The notes under the pieces are model-generated. The model was not told where the DNA came from. It was given only the letters and a program-made list of their open reading frames with translations, and made no database searches. A stretch of 64,000 bases of DNA, from NCBI GenBank assembly GCA_947453625.1, contig CANGHK010000007.1, positions 51,361-115,360 of the forward strand, read 5' to 3'. Both the position numbers and the translations under genes were made by a program. Positions 35,999-44,822 of this stretch are shown here, piece by piece; positions within the stretch are counted from its first letter, which is position 1; each line of letters opens with the position of its first letter. Origin of the DNA: Burkholderiales bacterium (GTDB lineage Bacteria; Pseudomonadota; Gammaproteobacteria; Burkholderiales; Burkholderiaceae_C).

Positions 35999-37169
35999 TC
36001 AGTCGGTCAGGAACCGTTCGGCGAGCAGCGCCCAATAGGCGGCGCCGATCGCGATGTTGTCGTCGTTGAAGTCGTAGCCCGGGTGGTGGACCATGCAGGC
36101 GCCGGCGCTGTCGCCGTCGCCATTGCCGATCAACAGGTAGCTGCCGGGCACGCGCTCCAGCATGAAGGCGAAGTCCTCGCTGCCCGGCAGCGCCGGGCCT
36201 TGCAAGGTGACGCCGTTGGCACCGCGCAGTGCCAGCCCGACTTCGCGGGCAAAGTCTGTCTGTTCGGGTGTGTTGACGAGCACCGCGTAGCCGGCGCGCC
36301 AGTCGATCCGCGCGCCGACGCCAAAGCTCTCGGCCTGCGCGGCCACCAAGGCCTTGATGCGCTGCTCCAGCATTGCGCGCACCGCGCCGTCCAGCGCGCG
36401 CACGCTCAGTTCCAGTGTCGCGGTGGCCGGAATCACGTTGTTCGCCTTGACGGCGTGCAAGGCACCGACGGTGACGACCGCCATCGCCTGTGGATCGACA
36501 CTGCGAGAGAAGATGGTCTGCAAAGCCATCACGATGCTGGCCGCGGCGACGATGGGGTCGGTGGCCTTGTGCGGCATCGCGCCATGGCCACCGACCCCGT
36601 CAGCGTGATGCTGGCGTAGTCGCTCGACGCCATCGCCGCACCGTCGCGGAACACCAGTTGCCCCTGCGGCAGACCGGGCAGTTTGTGCATCGCGAAGATC
36701 GCGTCGCAGGGGAAGCGGTCGAACAGCCCGTCCTCCATCATCCGCAGCGCGCCGCTGAAGCGGCTTTCCTCGGCCAGGCGGCGCGCCGCTGCCAGCAGCA
36801 TCGCGGTGTGTGGCCGTCATGGCCGCAGGCGTGCATCACGCCAGCGCGTTGGCTGGCCCACGCGGCGCCGGTGGCCTCGGCGATCGGCAGAGCGTCCATG
36901 TCGGCGGGCAGGCCGAGCCGCCCGGCGCCGCTGCCGCGGACCAGGCGGCCGACCCCACGTTCGACGGCGTAGCCCCAGGATTCGAGCTTGTCGGCCACCA
37001 GTGCGGCGGTGCGGTGCTCTTCGAACGCAAGTTCCGGCTCGTGGTGGAGGTCGCGGCGCAGGCGGATGAATTCACCGATCTGCGGATTCAGCACCTGGCG
37101 CAGGTAGGTGGGCTCGGCAAATTGCGCAACGCGCGGGGTCTGGGCGGCCGTCGTGGCGGTCTCGAACAT
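35999..37169 (-). pseudogene. M20-family amidohydrolase (hippurate/N-acyl-amino-acid hydrolase type), inactivated
   Basis: A metal-dependent amidohydrolase split over three frames. The N-terminal part starts at the ATG at 37169 (MFETATTAAQTPRVAQFAEP, with GGAG before it) and runs to MHACGHDGHT. A 2-base AC duplication near 36805-36813 then shifts the frame to AMLLAAARRLAEESRFSGA. A second shift of -1 in a G run near 36600 leads to GGHGAMPHKATDP and on to the stop at 35999. In addition RFSGA is followed directly by LRMMEDGLF, so about 17 codons that normally include the catalytic Glu of F-Q-P-A-E-E are missing. Three independent lesions argue for a true pseudogene, not a sequencing error. Confidence 0.88.
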
Positions 37170-37244
37170 GGGGTGAGCTCCGTTGGCGCCGGTTCGATAT
37201 AGCCAGCGCCTGGCGCCAATGTAGGCCCAGCCAATCATCAAGTC

Positions 37245-37254
37245 CAATGCATTG
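37245..37254. promoter_or_regulatory. Palindrome in the divergent LysR / amidohydrolase promoter region
   Basis: CAATGCATTG is a perfect 10-bp palindrome 49 bases upstream of the LysR start, in an AT-richer stretch between divergent genes. LysR regulators usually bind such sites to control themselves and the divergent gene. The role is inferred from position only. Confidence 0.35.
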
Positions 37255-37303
37255 TTAGTCCAGTTATGATGACTACAATGAATGAAATATCCAGGTTTTC
37301 CCG

Positions 37304-38188
37304 ATGACATTGGTCCAGTTGCGTCACCTGATCTCACTGGCCCAGAGCGGCTCGTTCACACGCTCCGCCGAGGCGCTGTTCCTGACCCAGCCTGCGCTGA
37401 GCCGCAGCATCCGCGCGCTGGAGGAGGAGCTCGGCCAGCCGCTGTTCGACCGCTTGGGGCGGCGCAGCGTGCTGACGCCCTTCGGTGTCGAGGCGCTGCA
37501 GCGCGCGCGGCAACTCGTCTTCGATGCCGATGAACTCGAAGCCAGCGGACGGATGATGCGGGAGGGTCGCTCGGGCACGGTGCGCATCGGATTGGGCTCG
37601 GGGCCGGGCGCGATGCTGATGACACCGCTGCTGAAGACGATGGCGAAATCGCACCCGACGATTCACGTCGAGGTCGCGCGTGGCCCCACCGACGTGCTGA
37701 CACGCCGGTTGCGCGAACGCGAGCTCGACGCGCTGGTCGTCGACGCCCGCTCGCTGTCACCGGCGCCCGACCTTCGTGTGGCCAACCTGGTCGAAATGCG
37801 CGGCGCCTTCATGGTGCGCGAAGGGCATCCGCTCACCCGCTGGAAAGGCGCGCTTCGGTTCGACGCGCTGCGACAGTTCCCGATCGCGGCTACACCGCTG
37901 AGCGACGAAATCGCGCGCACGATGGTCGAACGCTACGGGCCGGCGGCCCATCCGTCTGAATGCGTCACGCTGCGCTGCGAGGAGATCCCGAGCCTGGTCG
38001 AGGTGGTGCGCCACAGCGATGCGGTCTTGATCGCCATCCGCACCGCGGCCCCCGATCTGGTGGAGTTGGTGCTCAAGCCCGCCATCAGCGCGACCGCGCG
38101 CTTCGGTATCGTCACGCTCGCCCGGCGCGCCGAGCCGCCCGCCCTGCCTATCGTGCGCAAGCTGATCGCCGAAGTGATGCACGACTGA
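37304..38188 (+). CDS. LysR-family transcriptional regulator
   Basis: DNA-binding regulator of 294 residues. The winged HTH is MTLVQLRHLISLAQSGSFTR with ALFLTQPALSRSIRALEEELG, followed by an effector-binding domain from about residue 90. It is transcribed away from the M20 amidohydrolase pseudogene and MFS gene with a 134-base gap, the usual layout for a LysR regulator and its target. With the amidohydrolase broken, the regulon may now be only the transporter. Confidence 0.95.
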   Translation: MTLVQLRHLISLAQSGSFTRSAEALFLTQPALSRSIRALEEELGQPLFDRLGRRSVLTPFGVEALQRARQLVFDADELEASGRMMREGRSGTVRIGLGSGPGAMLMTPLLKTMAKSHPTIHVEVARGPTDVLTRRLRERELDALVVDARSLSPAPDLRVANLVEMRGAFMVREGHPLTRWKGALRFDALRQFPIAATPLSDEIARTMVERYGPAAHPSECVTLRCEEIPSLVEVVRHSDAVLIAIRTAAPDLVELVLKPAISATARFGIVTLARRAEPPALPIVRKLIAEVMHD

Positions 38189-38331
38189 CGGGGTCGTCTA
38201 TGCCCGCCGGAGCGCATCGATCGACCACCGGCGGTCGATTCGCACGGCCCAACCGGCGTTTCGTCGCAAGCCATGCGGTTGTCTCACGGTCAGCCCCGAC
38301 ACTCGAACTCGACAACCCTCTGGAGCACCCC

Positions 38332-39348
38332 ATGACCTGCCTTCTTCGGCGCATCCTGGCCTTGCTGGCCACCCTGCTCGTCGCAGCACACGCACAGGCC
38401 TACGAGGCCGGCTGGATGCAGATCCAGGCGCTGGGCACCACACCGGACGCGCCCACGACGACGGTCGCGCTGTACTACCCGACGCTGGCCGTGCCGCGAG
38501 CCATCGCCATGGGACCGTTCTCGCTACACGCGGCCATCGGCGGCAAACCCGTCGACAAGGTCAAGGCGTTGATCCTGCTCAGCCACGGCATCGGCGGCAG
38601 CGAACTCGGGCACAGCGTCCTGGCACAAGCGCTCGCCCGGAGCGGCTATCTGGTCGCCGCGCTGCGTCATCCCGGCGACAACTGGCAGGATCGGTCGTTG
38701 ATCGAGAAGAGCCCCGAGCGCTACTTCGACGAGCGGCCGCGGCAGGCTTCTCGGGTCATCGACGCGATCCTGGCCGATCCCGCGTGGAAGGACAGGATTG
38801 CGACCGACAGCCAGGGACCTCGCGTCGGTGCGCTCGGACACTCGGCTGGCGGCTACACGGTGCTGGCGTTGGCGGGCGCCAGGCCGGATGTGTCTCGCAT
38901 GAGCAGACATTGCCTGGCCGAAGCAGCCGAAGACCCGATCTTCTGCGGCATGGGCCGATCGGGCGCTGCGATGCCGTCCTTGCCCGCAGCCACGCCCGCG
39001 CTCGAGGACGAGCGCGTTCGGGCGATCGTCGCGATGGCTCCGGCGGGTGTGCTGCTCAGCGCCGAATCACTCGCCACGGTTCGGCCGGCGACCCTGATCT
39101 ACCTGGCTGAGCTCGATCGTTTCCTGGTGCCGCGATTCCATGCCGAGTGGGTCGCCAGCAAGCTGACCGCGCCCAATCTGCGGCGGGTGTCCAACGCCTG
39201 GCACTTCGCCTTCATGGATACGCCCAACATGTCCCTTCCCAGTCCGGACGGCGATGTCGCCGCGAACCCACCGGGTTTCGATCGCGCTGCGTTCCTGAAG
39301 CAGCTCGCCGTCGAAATCACAGCCTTCTTCGACAAGACCCTGCGCTAG
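38332..39348 (+). CDS. Secreted alpha/beta hydrolase, predicted dienelactone hydrolase type
   Basis: Exported hydrolase of 338 residues. The start is ATG at 38332 (MTCLLRRILALLATLLVAAH) with GGAG 6 bases upstream; the track start reads back into the LysR gene. A signal peptide ends near AHAQA. The fold marks are LILLSHGIGGSELGHSVLAQ for the oxyanion region and LGHSAGGYTVLAL with the nucleophile Ser; AWHFAFMD probably holds the catalytic His. It matches the group called predicted dienelactone hydrolase, whose real substrates are mostly unknown. It is downstream of LysR, 143 bases away, and may or may not be in its regulon. Confidence 0.88.
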   Translation: MTCLLRRILALLATLLVAAHAQAYEAGWMQIQALGTTPDAPTTTVALYYPTLAVPRAIAMGPFSLHAAIGGKPVDKVKALILLSHGIGGSELGHSVLAQALARSGYLVAALRHPGDNWQDRSLIEKSPERYFDERPRQASRVIDAILADPAWKDRIATDSQGPRVGALGHSAGGYTVLALAGARPDVSRMSRHCLAEAAEDPIFCGMGRSGAAMPSLPAATPALEDERVRAIVAMAPAGVLLSAESLATVRPATLIYLAELDRFLVPRFHAEWVASKLTAPNLRRVSNAWHFAFMDTPNMSLPSPDGDVAANPPGFDRAAFLKQLAVEITAFFDKTLR

Positions 39349-39412
39349 CCGAATCAGGTTCGCGGCCTAACGACAGCATCCGAAGGTCTCGAGTTGTGAG
39401 CGGCGGCGCACA

Positions 39413-39600
39413 AGCGAGCTGGCGGTCTCGCTCGCCAACACCCAGCCCTTCGCGCGTGAACTCGGTGGCCGAGTGCATGTGTTCGCGCACAACGGCAACC
39501 TGCCTGGCATCGGTGACTGCGCCATGCTGGACGCTGGCCCGTACCGACCGGGCGGACCGATTCCGAACTGGCCTTCTGGGCGCTGCTTGCCCACGGAAAC
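39413..39600 (+). pseudogene. Fragment of a class II glutamine amidotransferase (YafJ-like)
   Basis: In the 500-base gap before tupB, one frame reads SLANTQPFARELGGRVHVFA then HNGNLPGI, and after a frameshift near 39552 another reads TDSELAFWALLAHGN. These are successive motifs of class II (Ntn-type) glutamine amidotransferases of the YafJ/EgtC sort (NT-x-P-F ... VFAHNG ... TDSE-x-F). The N-terminal catalytic Cys region and the C-terminus are absent. It is a short decayed remnant with no neighbours of that pathway. The rest of the gap shows no gene. Confidence 0.65.
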
Positions 39601-39855
39601 CGACGCCCACATTCGCGACGGGTCAAATCGCGCCCCCCTGGCTGTGGCTGCTGCAGCGGTATTGCAAGCCCGGTGACCCAGCGCACCATTGCGGTGGTGG
39701 CGTGGCGATCGGCACCGGCGACCGGTCTGTCTTGCGCGCGCAGATATGCAAGCGCGTGCCTATCGCGCCGCGCCGCGCCAGCGGCAAGAATCGCGGCAGC
39801 GCCCACCCCGTTCTCGCCCCCCGGCCTGCTGGCCGAGAGGCATCACCTACCCGCC

Positions 39856-40593
39856 ATGGACGCGTTTTCCCAGAGCTTCGGCCTTGCGCTGCACCTGATC
39901 ACCCAGGCCGATGCCACGCTGTGGCGCATCGTCGGCCTGTCGCTGCGCGTTTCGGCCACGGCTTGCGCAGTGGGCGCGGGCGCCGGCCTGCTGCTCGGCG
40001 CCTGGCTGGCGGTGGCGCAGTTTCCGGGCCGAAGCGCGCTGATCGGCGTGCTCAACACGCTGCTGGCGCTGCCCTCGGTGGTGGTGGGGCTGGTGGTCTA
40101 CCTGCTGTTGTCGCGCAGCGGGCCGCTGGGCGCCTGGGGCATCCTGTTCACGCCCACGGCGATGGTCATCGCCCAGAGCATCCTGGTGGTGCCGCTGATC
40201 GCCGCGCTGGCGCGCCAGCTGGTGGCCGACGCGCTGCGCGAGGGCGGCGACGAGTTGCAGGCGATGGGGGCGGGCCCGCTGCTGGCTGCCTTGCTGCTGC
40301 TGGCACACCAGCGGCTGGCCGTGCTGACGCTGCTGCTGACCGCCTTCGGCCGGGCCGTGGCCGAGGTCGGCGCGGTGATGATCGTCGGCGGCAACATAGA
40401 CGGCGTGACGCGGGTGATGACCACCGCGATCGCGCTGGAGACCAGCAAGGGCGACCTGCCGCTGGCGCTGGCGCTGGGCACCGTGCTGCTGGGCGTGGTG
40501 GCGCTGATCAACCTGGCGGTCGGCCTGACGCAGCGCCGTGCCGGGTCGGGCGCCGGGGCGGTGGCGGGCTGGACCGGCGGGCTGGCGCGATGA
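39856..40593 (+). CDS. tupB: Tungstate ABC transporter permease TupB
   Basis: Inner-membrane permease of 245 residues with about five or six helices. The ATG at 39856 (MDAFSQSFGLALHLITQADA) is chosen over the longer track start because the family begins at this point. The loop GGDELQAMGAGPLLAALLLLA and AFGRAVAEVGAVMIVGGNI, with TTAIALETSKGDL after it, are typical of TupB/WtpB-like permeases. Its stop overlaps the tupC start as ATGA. It is the first gene of tupBCA. Confidence 0.92.
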   Translation: MDAFSQSFGLALHLITQADATLWRIVGLSLRVSATACAVGAGAGLLLGAWLAVAQFPGRSALIGVLNTLLALPSVVVGLVVYLLLSRSGPLGAWGILFTPTAMVIAQSILVVPLIAALARQLVADALREGGDELQAMGAGPLLAALLLLAHQRLAVLTLLLTAFGRAVAEVGAVMIVGGNIDGVTRVMTTAIALETSKGDLPLALALGTVLLGVVALINLAVGLTQRRAGSGAGAVAGWTGGLAR

Positions 40594-41363
40594 GCAGTGT
40601 CTGGCTGCCGGGCGCAGCGCCGGCCGGGGCCTTGGTGGCGCCAGCAGTGCTGTCGACGCCGGCCTTGATCGCGCTGCGCCAGGCCACCGTGTGCTTCGGT
40701 GCCCGGCCGGCGCTGCGCGAGCTCAGCCTGCAGATCCACCGCGGCGACCGCATCGCGCTGGTCGGGGCCAACGGCTCGGGCAAGACCACGCTGCTGCGCC
40801 TGCTCAACGGCCTGCTGCGGCCCAGCGCGGGCGAGCGCGTGCTGCTGGCGCAGGGCCCGCGGCCGGTCACGGCGATGGTCTTCCAGCGGCCCTTCCTGCT
40901 GCATTTCAGCGTGCGGCGCAACCTGCAGCTCGCGCTGTGGCTGGCCGGCGTGCCCGGCGCCGAGCGGGCCGGGCGGCTGGACCTGGCCCTGGACCGGGTC
41001 GGCCTGCAGGCGCTGGCCGACCGGCCGGCGCGCTCGCTGTCGGGCGGCCAGCAGCAGCGCCTGGCGCTGGCGCGGGCCTGGGCCGTGCGGCCCGACATCC
41101 TGTTTCTCGACGAGCCCACCGCCAGTCTCGACCCCTCGGCCAAGCGCGAGGTCGAGACCTTGATCGACGAGTTTGGCCGCGACGGCATGGCACTGGTGAT
41201 GAGCAGCCACAACCTGGGTCAGGTCAAGCGCCTGGCGCGCCGGGTGGTCTACCTCGACGCCGGCCGGCTGCTGGCCGACCTGGAGGTCGACGAATTTTTC
41301 AGACGCCAGGACCTGCCACCCGAGGTGGCGCAATTCCTCAAGGGAGAACTGCCATGGACATGA
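40590..41363 (+). CDS. tupC: Tungstate ABC transporter ATP-binding protein TupC
   Basis: ATPase of 257 residues. Walker A GANGSGKTTLLRLLNG near 60, signature LSGGQQQRLALARAW and Walker B ILFLDEPTASLD. The ATG at 40590 lies inside the end of tupB, and the end overlaps the start of tupA by about 10 bases, so the three are coupled. The 738-residue version in the track extends through upstream noncoding DNA and is wrong. Confidence 0.93.
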   Translation: MSSVWLPGAAPAGALVAPAVLSTPALIALRQATVCFGARPALRELSLQIHRGDRIALVGANGSGKTTLLRLLNGLLRPSAGERVLLAQGPRPVTAMVFQRPFLLHFSVRRNLQLALWLAGVPGAERAGRLDLALDRVGLQALADRPARSLSGGQQQRLALARAWAVRPDILFLDEPTASLDPSAKREVETLIDEFGRDGMALVMSSHNLGQVKRLARRVVYLDAGRLLADLEVDEFFRRQDLPPEVAQFLKGELPWT

Positions 41364-42172
41364 CCCGCCGCCTCTGCCTGGGCCTGGCGCTGCTGGCTGC
41401 CGCCACGCTGGCGCAGGCTCAGACGCCCTTCATCGTGATGGCTTCGACCACCTCGACCGAGCAGTCCGGCCTGTTCGGCCACCTGCTGCCCATCTTCAAG
41501 GCCGCCAGCGGCACCGAGGTGCGGGTGGTGGCGCTGGGCACAGGCCAGGCGCTGGACATGGGCCGCCGCGGCGATGCCGACATCGTCTTCGTGCACGACC
41601 AGGCCGCCGAGGAAAAATTCGTCGCCGACGGTTTCAGCCTGAAGCGCCTGCCGGTGATGGTCAACGATTTCGTGCTGATCGGACCGTCCGCCGACCCCGC
41701 CAAGCTGCGCGGCAAGGACATCGCGGCGGCCTTGCAAAAGCTGGCGTCATCCCCGAGCGCCGCCTTCATCTCGCGCGGCGACAAGAGCGGCACCCACGCC
41801 GCCGAACTGCGCTTCTGGAAGGCCGCCGGCACCGACATCGCGGTGGCCAGGCCCGCCGGCTACAAGGAATGCGGCTGCGGCATGGGCCCTGCGCTCAACA
41901 TGGCCGCGTCCACCGGCGCCCATGTGCTGGCCGACCGCGGCACATGGCTGAGCTTCAAGAACCGCGCCGATCTTGCCGTGCTGGTCGAGGGCGACACCCG
42001 CCTCTTCAATCCCTACGGCGTGATGGTCGTCAACCCGGCCAAACATCCGCATGTCAAGGTGGCGTTGGCCCAGGGCTTTGCCGATTGGGTGGTGTCACCG
42101 GCCGGTCAGGCGGCGATCACCAGCTACAAGATCGGCGGCGAGCAGTTGTTCTTCCCCAACGCCGGCAAGTAG
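41354..42172 (+). CDS. tupA: Tungstate ABC transporter substrate-binding protein TupA
   Basis: Periplasmic oxyanion receptor of 272 residues. The ATG at 41354 follows AGGGAG by 8 bases; signal peptide MDMTRRLCLGLALLAAATLA ends near AQAQ. TupA hallmarks are VMASTTSTEQSGL at the mature N-terminus and ISRGDKSGTHAAE in the middle, regions that in the family contribute to tungstate binding. TupA is highly selective for tungstate over molybdate, and the tungsten-type aldehyde oxidoreductase genes 240 bases downstream agree with this. Unusually, a C-G-C-G motif (KECGCGMGPALNMA) sits near residue 175. Confidence 0.93.
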   Translation: MDMTRRLCLGLALLAAATLAQAQTPFIVMASTTSTEQSGLFGHLLPIFKAASGTEVRVVALGTGQALDMGRRGDADIVFVHDQAAEEKFVADGFSLKRLPVMVNDFVLIGPSADPAKLRGKDIAAALQKLASSPSAAFISRGDKSGTHAAELRFWKAAGTDIAVARPAGYKECGCGMGPALNMAASTGAHVLADRGTWLSFKNRADLAVLVEGDTRLFNPYGVMVVNPAKHPHVKVALAQGFADWVVSPAGQAAITSYKIGGEQLFFPNAGK

Positions 42173-42198
42173 CGACCGCGGCCGGCCGGCACAGGCCG

Positions 42199-42215
42199 AT
42201 GAGAACCGTTCTCAT
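42199..42215. promoter_or_regulatory. Palindromic operator candidate downstream of tupA
   Basis: ATGAGAAC-C-GTTCTCAT: perfect 8-bp arms around one base, 26 bases after the tupA stop. The outline T-G-A-G-A-A...T-T-C-T-C-A resembles Fur-type boxes, but with C/G in the centre where A/T is usual. There is no T-tract, so a terminator is less likely. It may be a regulator site for the aor operon. Confidence 0.45.
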
Positions 42216-42323
42216 GCGGCGGGGCTGAATGCCGGCCTGATGCCGTGATGGCGTCTCAGCCTGGCACAGCCCAGCCTATCTCCCTCTGCATATCAGGGTA
42301 AGCACCAGGTTTCCGCGGGTCTT

Positions 42324-42347
42324 GCCTATGTCCATCATTGCATAGGC
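42324..42347. promoter_or_regulatory. Inverted repeat upstream of the aor operon
   Basis: GCCTATG-N10-CATAGGC, perfect 7-bp arms, 66 bases before the aorA start. Arm spacing of 17 bases centre to centre suits a dimeric regulator on one face of the helix. The binding protein is unknown; the ModE-like regulator at 55.1 kb is one candidate. Confidence 0.5.
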
Positions 42348-42413
42348 CAATCGTCCACGCATGGCGCGTGGATGCGCCTGCAACCCCTTCAAGATCCCCT
42401 GGAGAAGAACACC

Positions 42414-42887
42414 ATGCAGAAAAGCCTGCACATCAATCCGGAGAAATGCACCGGATGCCTGCAATGCGAGATGGCTTGTTCGTTTGAGAACTATGGCGTC
42501 TACGCGCCGGCCAAATCCCGCATCAAGGTGTTCGACTTCCACCACACCGGCCGCAAGGTGCCCTACACCTGCACCCAGTGCGACGAGGCTTGGTGCCTGC
42601 ATGCCTGTCCGGTCGAGGCGATCACGGTCGACCGCGCCACCGGCGCCAAGGTGGTGAACGAATCGACCTGCGTCGGCTGCAAGGTCTGCACCATCGCCTG
42701 CCCGTTCGGCACCGTCAATTACGTCCAGGAAACCGGCAAGGTTCAGAAGTGCGACCTGTGCGGCGGCGAGCCCGCCTGCGCCGATGCCTGCCCGACCGGC
42801 GCGATCACCTACATCGACGCCAACTGGACCGGTCTCAACAAGATGGCTGCCTGGGCTGACAAGCTCGGTAACCAAACCGCCGCTTAA
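42414..42887 (+). CDS. aorA: Four-cluster ferredoxin subunit of aldehyde oxidoreductase (AorA-like)
   Basis: Electron-transfer protein of 157 residues with sixteen cysteines in four groups (CTGCLQCEMAC, CTQCDEAWCLHAC, CVGCKVCTIAC, CDLCGGEPACADAC), enough for four [4Fe-4S] clusters. The start is ATG at 42414 with GGAG 9 bases upstream. It directly precedes the tungsten subunit (13 bases). In the AorABC enzyme of Aromatoleum such a protein links the W-cofactor subunit to the FAD subunit; the same role is inferred here. Confidence 0.9.
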   Translation: MQKSLHINPEKCTGCLQCEMACSFENYGVYAPAKSRIKVFDFHHTGRKVPYTCTQCDEAWCLHACPVEAITVDRATGAKVVNESTCVGCKVCTIACPFGTVNYVQETGKVQKCDLCGGEPACADACPTGAITYIDANWTGLNKMAAWADKLGNQTAA

Positions 42888-42900
42888 AGGGGAACTCGAT

Positions 42901-44748
42901 ATGTCCTGGGCAGGAAAAATCCTTCGCGTCAACCTCACCGCCGGCACCGTCGTGTCGGAGCCGCTCAACATGAGCTGGGCCAAGTCTTACCTCGGCTCGC
43001 GCGGCCTGGCCACCAAGTACCTGGTCGAGGAAATCGACGCCACCATCGACCCGCTGTCGGTCGACAACAAGATCATCTGGGCCACCGGCCCGCTGACCGG
43101 CACCATGGCCTCCACCGGTGGACGCTACACGGTGGTCACCAAGGGCCCGCTGACCGGCGCGATCGCCTGCAGCAACTCGGGCGGCTACTGGGGCGCCGAG
43201 CTCAAGATGGCCGGCTGGGACATGGTGATCTTCGAAGGCAAGTCGGCCAAGCCGGTCTACCTTTCGATCAGCGACGGCAATGCCGAGCTGAAGGACGCCG
43301 CCCACCTGTGGGGCAAGAGCGTGTTCGAGACCGAAGCCGCACTCAAAAAACAGCACCAGGACCCGCAGCTGCGCATCAGCTCGATCGGGCTGGCGGGCGA
43401 GAACCAGGTGTTGTACGCCGCGGTCGTCAACGACCTGCACCGCGCGGCCGGCCGCTCGGGCGTGGGCGCGGTGATGGGCAGCAAGAACCTGAAGGCGATC
43501 GCGGTGCGCGGCACGATCGGGGTGGGCAATATCGCCAACCCCAAGGAGTTCATGCGCGTCACTTACGAGAAGAAGAAGATCCTGGCCGAGAACGCCGTCA
43601 CCGGCCAGGGCCTGCCGACCTTCGGCACCCAGGTGTTGATGAGCGTGATCAACGAGATGGGCGCGCTGCCCACCCGCAACCACCGCGACAGCCAGTTCGA
43701 AGGCGCCAAGGACATTGGCGCCGAAGCGATGGCCACACCGCGCGAAAGCGACGGCAAGAAGCAGCTGGTCACCAACCAGGCCTGTTTCGGCTGCACGATC
43801 GCCTGCGGCCGGATCTCCAAGATCGACCCGACCCACTTCTCGGTCGTCAACAAGCCGCAGTACTGGGGCGCGACCGGCGGCCTGGAATACGAAGCCGCCT
43901 GGGCGCTGGGCGCGTCCAACGGCGTCAACGACCTCGAAGCGCTGCAGTACGCCAACACCCTCTGCAACGAGCAGGGCATGGACCCGATCACCTTCGGCAC
44001 CACGGTGGGCGCGGTGATGGAGCTCTACGAGATGGGCGTGATCACCCAGGAGATGCTCGGCCTGGAGGCACCCTTCGGCTCGGCCAAGGCGCTGTGCGAG
44101 CTGGCCGAGATGACGGCCAACAACGTCGGCTTCGGCAAGGAAATGGCCCAGGGCAGCAAGCGCCTGACCGCCAAGTACGGCCACCCCGAGCTCAGCATGA
44201 GCGTCAAGGGCCAGGAGTTCCCGGCCTACGACGGCCGCGGCATCCAGGGCATGGGCCTGGCCTACGCCACCAGCAACCGCGGCGCCTGCCATCTGCGCGG
44301 CTACACCGTGGCCTCCGAGGTGCTGGGCATCCCAGTCAAGACCGACCCGCTGGTGGCCGATGGCAAGCCCGAGCTGGTGATGGCCTTCCAGGACGCCACC
44401 GCGGCTTTCGATTCGGCCGGCATCTGCATCTTCACCAGCTTTGCCTGGGGTCTGGCCGACGTGCAGCCGCAGGTGGCGGCGGCTTGCGGCGACGAGTTCA
44501 CGCTCGAGAACCTGAGCTTGATCGGCGAGCGGATCTGGAACATGGAGCGCGACTTCAACAACCGCGCCGGCTTCACCGAGCGGGACGACACCTTGCCGCC
44601 GCGGCTGCTCAATGAGGCGGTCAAGACCGGCCCGGCCAAGGGCCTGGTCAGCAAGCTGCCCGAGATGCTGCCCAAGTATTACGACATCCGCGGCTGGGAC
44701 ACCGGTGGCCGGCTGAAGGCTGAAACCCGCGCCAGGCTCGGCCTCTAG
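42901..44748 (+). CDS. aorB: Tungsten-containing aldehyde:ferredoxin oxidoreductase large subunit (AorB-like)
   Basis: Catalytic subunit of 615 residues that oxidises aldehydes to acids (or reduces acids) at a tungsten bis-pyranopterin. The start is ATG at 42901 (MSWAGKILRVNLTAGTVVSE) after AAAGGGGA. AFOR family marks are GSRGLATKYLVEEIDA, GRYTVVTKGPLTGAIACSNSGG, and the [4Fe-4S] ligands C-x-x-C-x-x-x-C in ACFGCTIACGR near residue 296 plus a fourth Cys in SAGICIF near 509. The preceding tup genes supply tungstate. Length fits the family. The tail of the gene is followed by a hairpin. Confidence 0.95.
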   Translation: MSWAGKILRVNLTAGTVVSEPLNMSWAKSYLGSRGLATKYLVEEIDATIDPLSVDNKIIWATGPLTGTMASTGGRYTVVTKGPLTGAIACSNSGGYWGAELKMAGWDMVIFEGKSAKPVYLSISDGNAELKDAAHLWGKSVFETEAALKKQHQDPQLRISSIGLAGENQVLYAAVVNDLHRAAGRSGVGAVMGSKNLKAIAVRGTIGVGNIANPKEFMRVTYEKKKILAENAVTGQGLPTFGTQVLMSVINEMGALPTRNHRDSQFEGAKDIGAEAMATPRESDGKKQLVTNQACFGCTIACGRISKIDPTHFSVVNKPQYWGATGGLEYEAAWALGASNGVNDLEALQYANTLCNEQGMDPITFGTTVGAVMELYEMGVITQEMLGLEAPFGSAKALCELAEMTANNVGFGKEMAQGSKRLTAKYGHPELSMSVKGQEFPAYDGRGIQGMGLAYATSNRGACHLRGYTVASEVLGIPVKTDPLVADGKPELVMAFQDATAAFDSAGICIFTSFAWGLADVQPQVAAACGDEFTLENLSLIGERIWNMERDFNNRAGFTERDDTLPPRLLNEAVKTGPAKGLVSKLPEMLPKYYDIRGWDTGGRLKAETRARLGL

Positions 44749-44772
44749 CCTTTACGGGCTGTTGTTGACCTC

Positions 44773-44794
44773 AAGGCGGTTTTCGGACCGCCTT
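44773..44794 (+). terminator. Hairpin between aorB and aorC
   Basis: AAGGCGGT-TTTCGG-ACCGCCTT, a perfect 8-bp stem with a 6-base loop, followed by gtcattttctg, a short T-containing tract. It lies 25 bases after aorB and 28 before aorC. It may lower transcription of the downstream genes relative to the structural subunits, or be an mRNA processing or stabilising hairpin. Confidence 0.55.
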
Positions 44795-44822
44795 GTCATT
44801 TTCTGACTGGAGATTTGCCGCC

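Noticed and set aside
39147-41363. A 738-residue plus-strand ORF
   Set aside because: Only its last 257 residues (TupC) are real; the rest reads out of frame through the hydrolase, the amidotransferase remnant and tupB.
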